A DNA stretch of 64,000 nucleotides from the NCBI GenBank assembly GCA_008729055.1, contig SDUX01000004.1, positions 3,474,172-3,538,171 of the forward strand, written 5' to 3'. The DNA comes from Pyropia haitanensis (lineage: Eukaryota; Rhodophyta; Bangiophyceae; Bangiales; Bangiaceae). Numbering within the stretch: the first letter of the stretch is position 1; the number at the start of each line of letters is the position of its first letter. A model generated the notes under the pieces. That model did not search any database. It was not told where the DNA came from and saw nothing but the letters and a program-made list of their open reading frames with translations. Below are positions 62,694 to 64,000 of this stretch, piece after piece. The translations under genes were made by a program, and so were the position numbers.

Positions 62694-63620
62694 TCACCTG
62701 GCAAAGTGTAGCGGCACGCCCGTCACGTACCGGAGGGCGCTCCCCACCCACCCCCCCGTTGTCGGCGGCGGCTGCGGGGGCGCTGCGAGCAACCCCCCCC
62801 CCCACCCCTTCCCGAGCGTGCCGGCCTCGCCGGCGGCCTCACCAGCGGCGGCGGCGGCGGCGGCGGCCTCCACCTCCCGCCGGAGGATGCCCATCTCCAC
62901 CTCCATCCCCTGGGCGTGCCACCGGCGCACCCACCCCCCCGCCCACAGCAGCAGCGGATACGCGGCGGGCCACTCGTACCGCTCATAGTGCACGATGCGC
63001 GTGCCCGGCCGGCCGTCGCGGCGGGCGCGCAGCACAAAGCCGCCCGTGATGCGCAGCAGCACCGCGACGGCGCCCGTGTAGGTCGGCGACAGCGGAGCGA
63101 GGGCCGAGTGGAAGCCCCCGTCACGGGTGGGCGTCATGGTAAAGGTCGCGCGCCAGGGCAGGCCCGTCCAAAACCCAAACAGCGTGTACTGGATGCGCCC
63201 CGACGGGCGCGCCGGTGGCGGCGTCGCCGCGTCATGGGCAGCGTCGCCGCCTTGTGGCCGCGACGAAGCGGGCGGCCGTGGCGCTGCTGCTGCCGCCGCG
63301 GCGGCGGCGCGCGCGCCCCCCCCCGCCCGCCCGCCGCGGCCGCCGTCGGCGGCGGCGGGCGTGACGAGCAGCGACGCGACGACCTTTTGCTCGTACGTGG
63401 GCAGGTTGGCGACGGTGCGGAGGTAGGCGGACACGACCGCCACCGGCGCGTCCACGTTGACCCGCTGGACGCCAAAGACCACCGCCCGCGCGCGGGGGTA
63501 GGCGGCCCAGTGGGCGGCGGGGAGGAGGACCAGGCCGAGCAGCGCGGCCGCGGCCAGGGCGGTGGGGGTGGCGGCTAGGATGGCCACGAGGAGGGGGGGG
63601 AGGGGGAGCGCGGCGGCCAT
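62694..63620 (-). CDS. Membrane-anchored SRPBCC/START-like protein
   Basis: A 308-aa intronless protein from ATG 63620 (MAAALPLPPLLVAILAATPTALAAAALLGLVLLPAAHW), which begins with one or two hydrophobic helices. The following region VNVDAPVAVVSAYLRTVANLPTYEQKVVASLLV resembles the first strand-helix of SRPBCC/polyketide-cyclase-like lipid-binding folds. An Ala/Pro low-complexity insert follows. Then come strands IQYTLFGFWTGLPWRATFTMTP, FHSALAPLSPTYTGAVAVLLRI and TRIVHYERYEWPA, and a last helix with WHAQGMEVEMGILRREVEAAAA, consistent with the long C-terminal helix of the fold. It could bind a lipid or pigment at a membrane. Family assignment is tentative; the gene itself looks real. Confidence 0.65.
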   Translation of the reverse strand: MAAALPLPPLLVAILAATPTALAAAALLGLVLLPAAHWAAYPRARAVVFGVQRVNVDAPVAVVSAYLRTVANLPTYEQKVVASLLVTPAAADGGRGGRAGGGARAAAAAAAAAPRPPASSRPQGGDAAHDAATPPPARPSGRIQYTLFGFWTGLPWRATFTMTPTRDGGFHSALAPLSPTYTGAVAVLLRITGGFVLRARRDGRPGTRIVHYERYEWPAAYPLLLWAGGWVRRWHAQGMEVEMGILRREVEAAAAAAAAGEAAGEAGTLGKGWGGGLLAAPPQPPPTTGGWVGSALRYVTGVPLHFAR

Positions 63621-64000
63621 GGCCGTGCGCCGGGCTGGGGCCCGCGGGGAGGGCGCGGCGCGCGGGCGGAAGGGGGGGGGGAGGCACAGGTGAACGTTGG
63701 CCGCGGGTGGAGGCGAGGGAGGTCGACAGGACAATGTCGTGCGTGACCGCGTGCGCTCGCGCGGGGCATCGAGCCCCATGGATTGTACCGCGATGAGATA
63801 TTCGACGCGTTCCCCTGAGGATGTTGGAGGACAAACGTCTCCAAGTACTGAGAAAGAATCGAGAGATCAAGAGCACTTGACAGCCCACAGAGTTGGATTT
63901 CGCACTGGGATGCCATCGCATAAAGTCGAGAAATCGACTACACTGAATTTACTTTCCTGCTGTGATACTGATATTTGACAGAGGTTCTGGGAGTGCTACT
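63621..64000. other. Upstream region of SRPBCC-like gene to window end
   Basis: 380 bp becoming AT-richer toward the window end. No gene or clear regulatory element seen. Confidence 0.55.

Noticed and set aside
1..64000. tRNA, rRNA or other structured RNA genes
   Set aside because: No T-loop/anticodon arrangement or rRNA signature words were found by reading both strands.

Overview
The window is nuclear DNA from a eukaryote. It carries STT3 (oligosaccharyltransferase), a mitochondrial SLC25 carrier, eEF1B, the rRNA-processing factor RRP36, two-domain fasciclin and DUF1295 proteins, and spliceosomal GT-AG introns of about 150-280 nt. Base composition is very GC-rich. Most genes have no or few introns, leaders before ATGs are pyrimidine-rich, and proteins are swollen by Ala/Gly/Pro runs. 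A glutaredoxin-MsrA fusion is present, which from memory is a red-algal architecture. A high-GC bangiophyte red alga (Porphyra/Pyropia type) would fit, but this is an inference and not shown by the sequence.

Layout. 0-1.1 kb: 3' part of an unrecognised membrane protein (paralogue A). 4.1-7.8 kb (minus): a four-exon C2H2-finger transposase-like gene. 10.0-12.5 kb (plus): an intronless 822-aa protein with a coiled coil, divergent from the transposase. 13.4-19.6 kb: apparently gene-free, with inverted GTATACACC-type motif clusters at both ends; between them lie two extremely GC-rich blocks and an AT-richer core holding a 75-bp hairpin and an approximately 840-bp near-palindrome. 21-30 kb: a single-pass Pro/Thr-rich membrane protein, a convergent secreted protein (8-Cys domain, Thr-Pro repeats, Gly/Asp repeats) and a mitochondrial carrier; the last two are broken by homopolymer frameshifts. 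31.0-33.5 kb (minus): STT3, two exons. 37.1-39.4 kb: full-length paralogue B of the first gene. 41.9-46.5 kb: eEF1B, RRP36 (convergent with eEF1B, divergent from the next gene) and glutaredoxin-MsrA. 48.3-51.9 kb (minus): DUF1295 membrane enzyme and a fasciclin-domain secreted protein. 55.3-57.6 kb: a basic histone-H1-like protein with three copies of an unrecognised domain. 58.7-59.0 kb: a pore-S6 fragment of a potassium-type channel. 59.3-63.6 kb (minus): a DUF4140/DUF4139 protein (one frameshift) and an SRPBCC-like membrane protein.

There is no operon-like organisation. STT3 (N-glycosylation) and several secreted or surface glycoproteins share the window, but nothing indicates co-function. 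The most original items are the two-member family of three-helix membrane glycoproteins, the three-copy WGAxW domain, the 8-cysteine extracellular domain, the transposase/accessory pair and the large palindrome inside a possible 6-kb element. Many long open frames in GC-rich DNA are composition artefacts and are not annotated as genes. All motif identifications were made by eye; no database search was possible.
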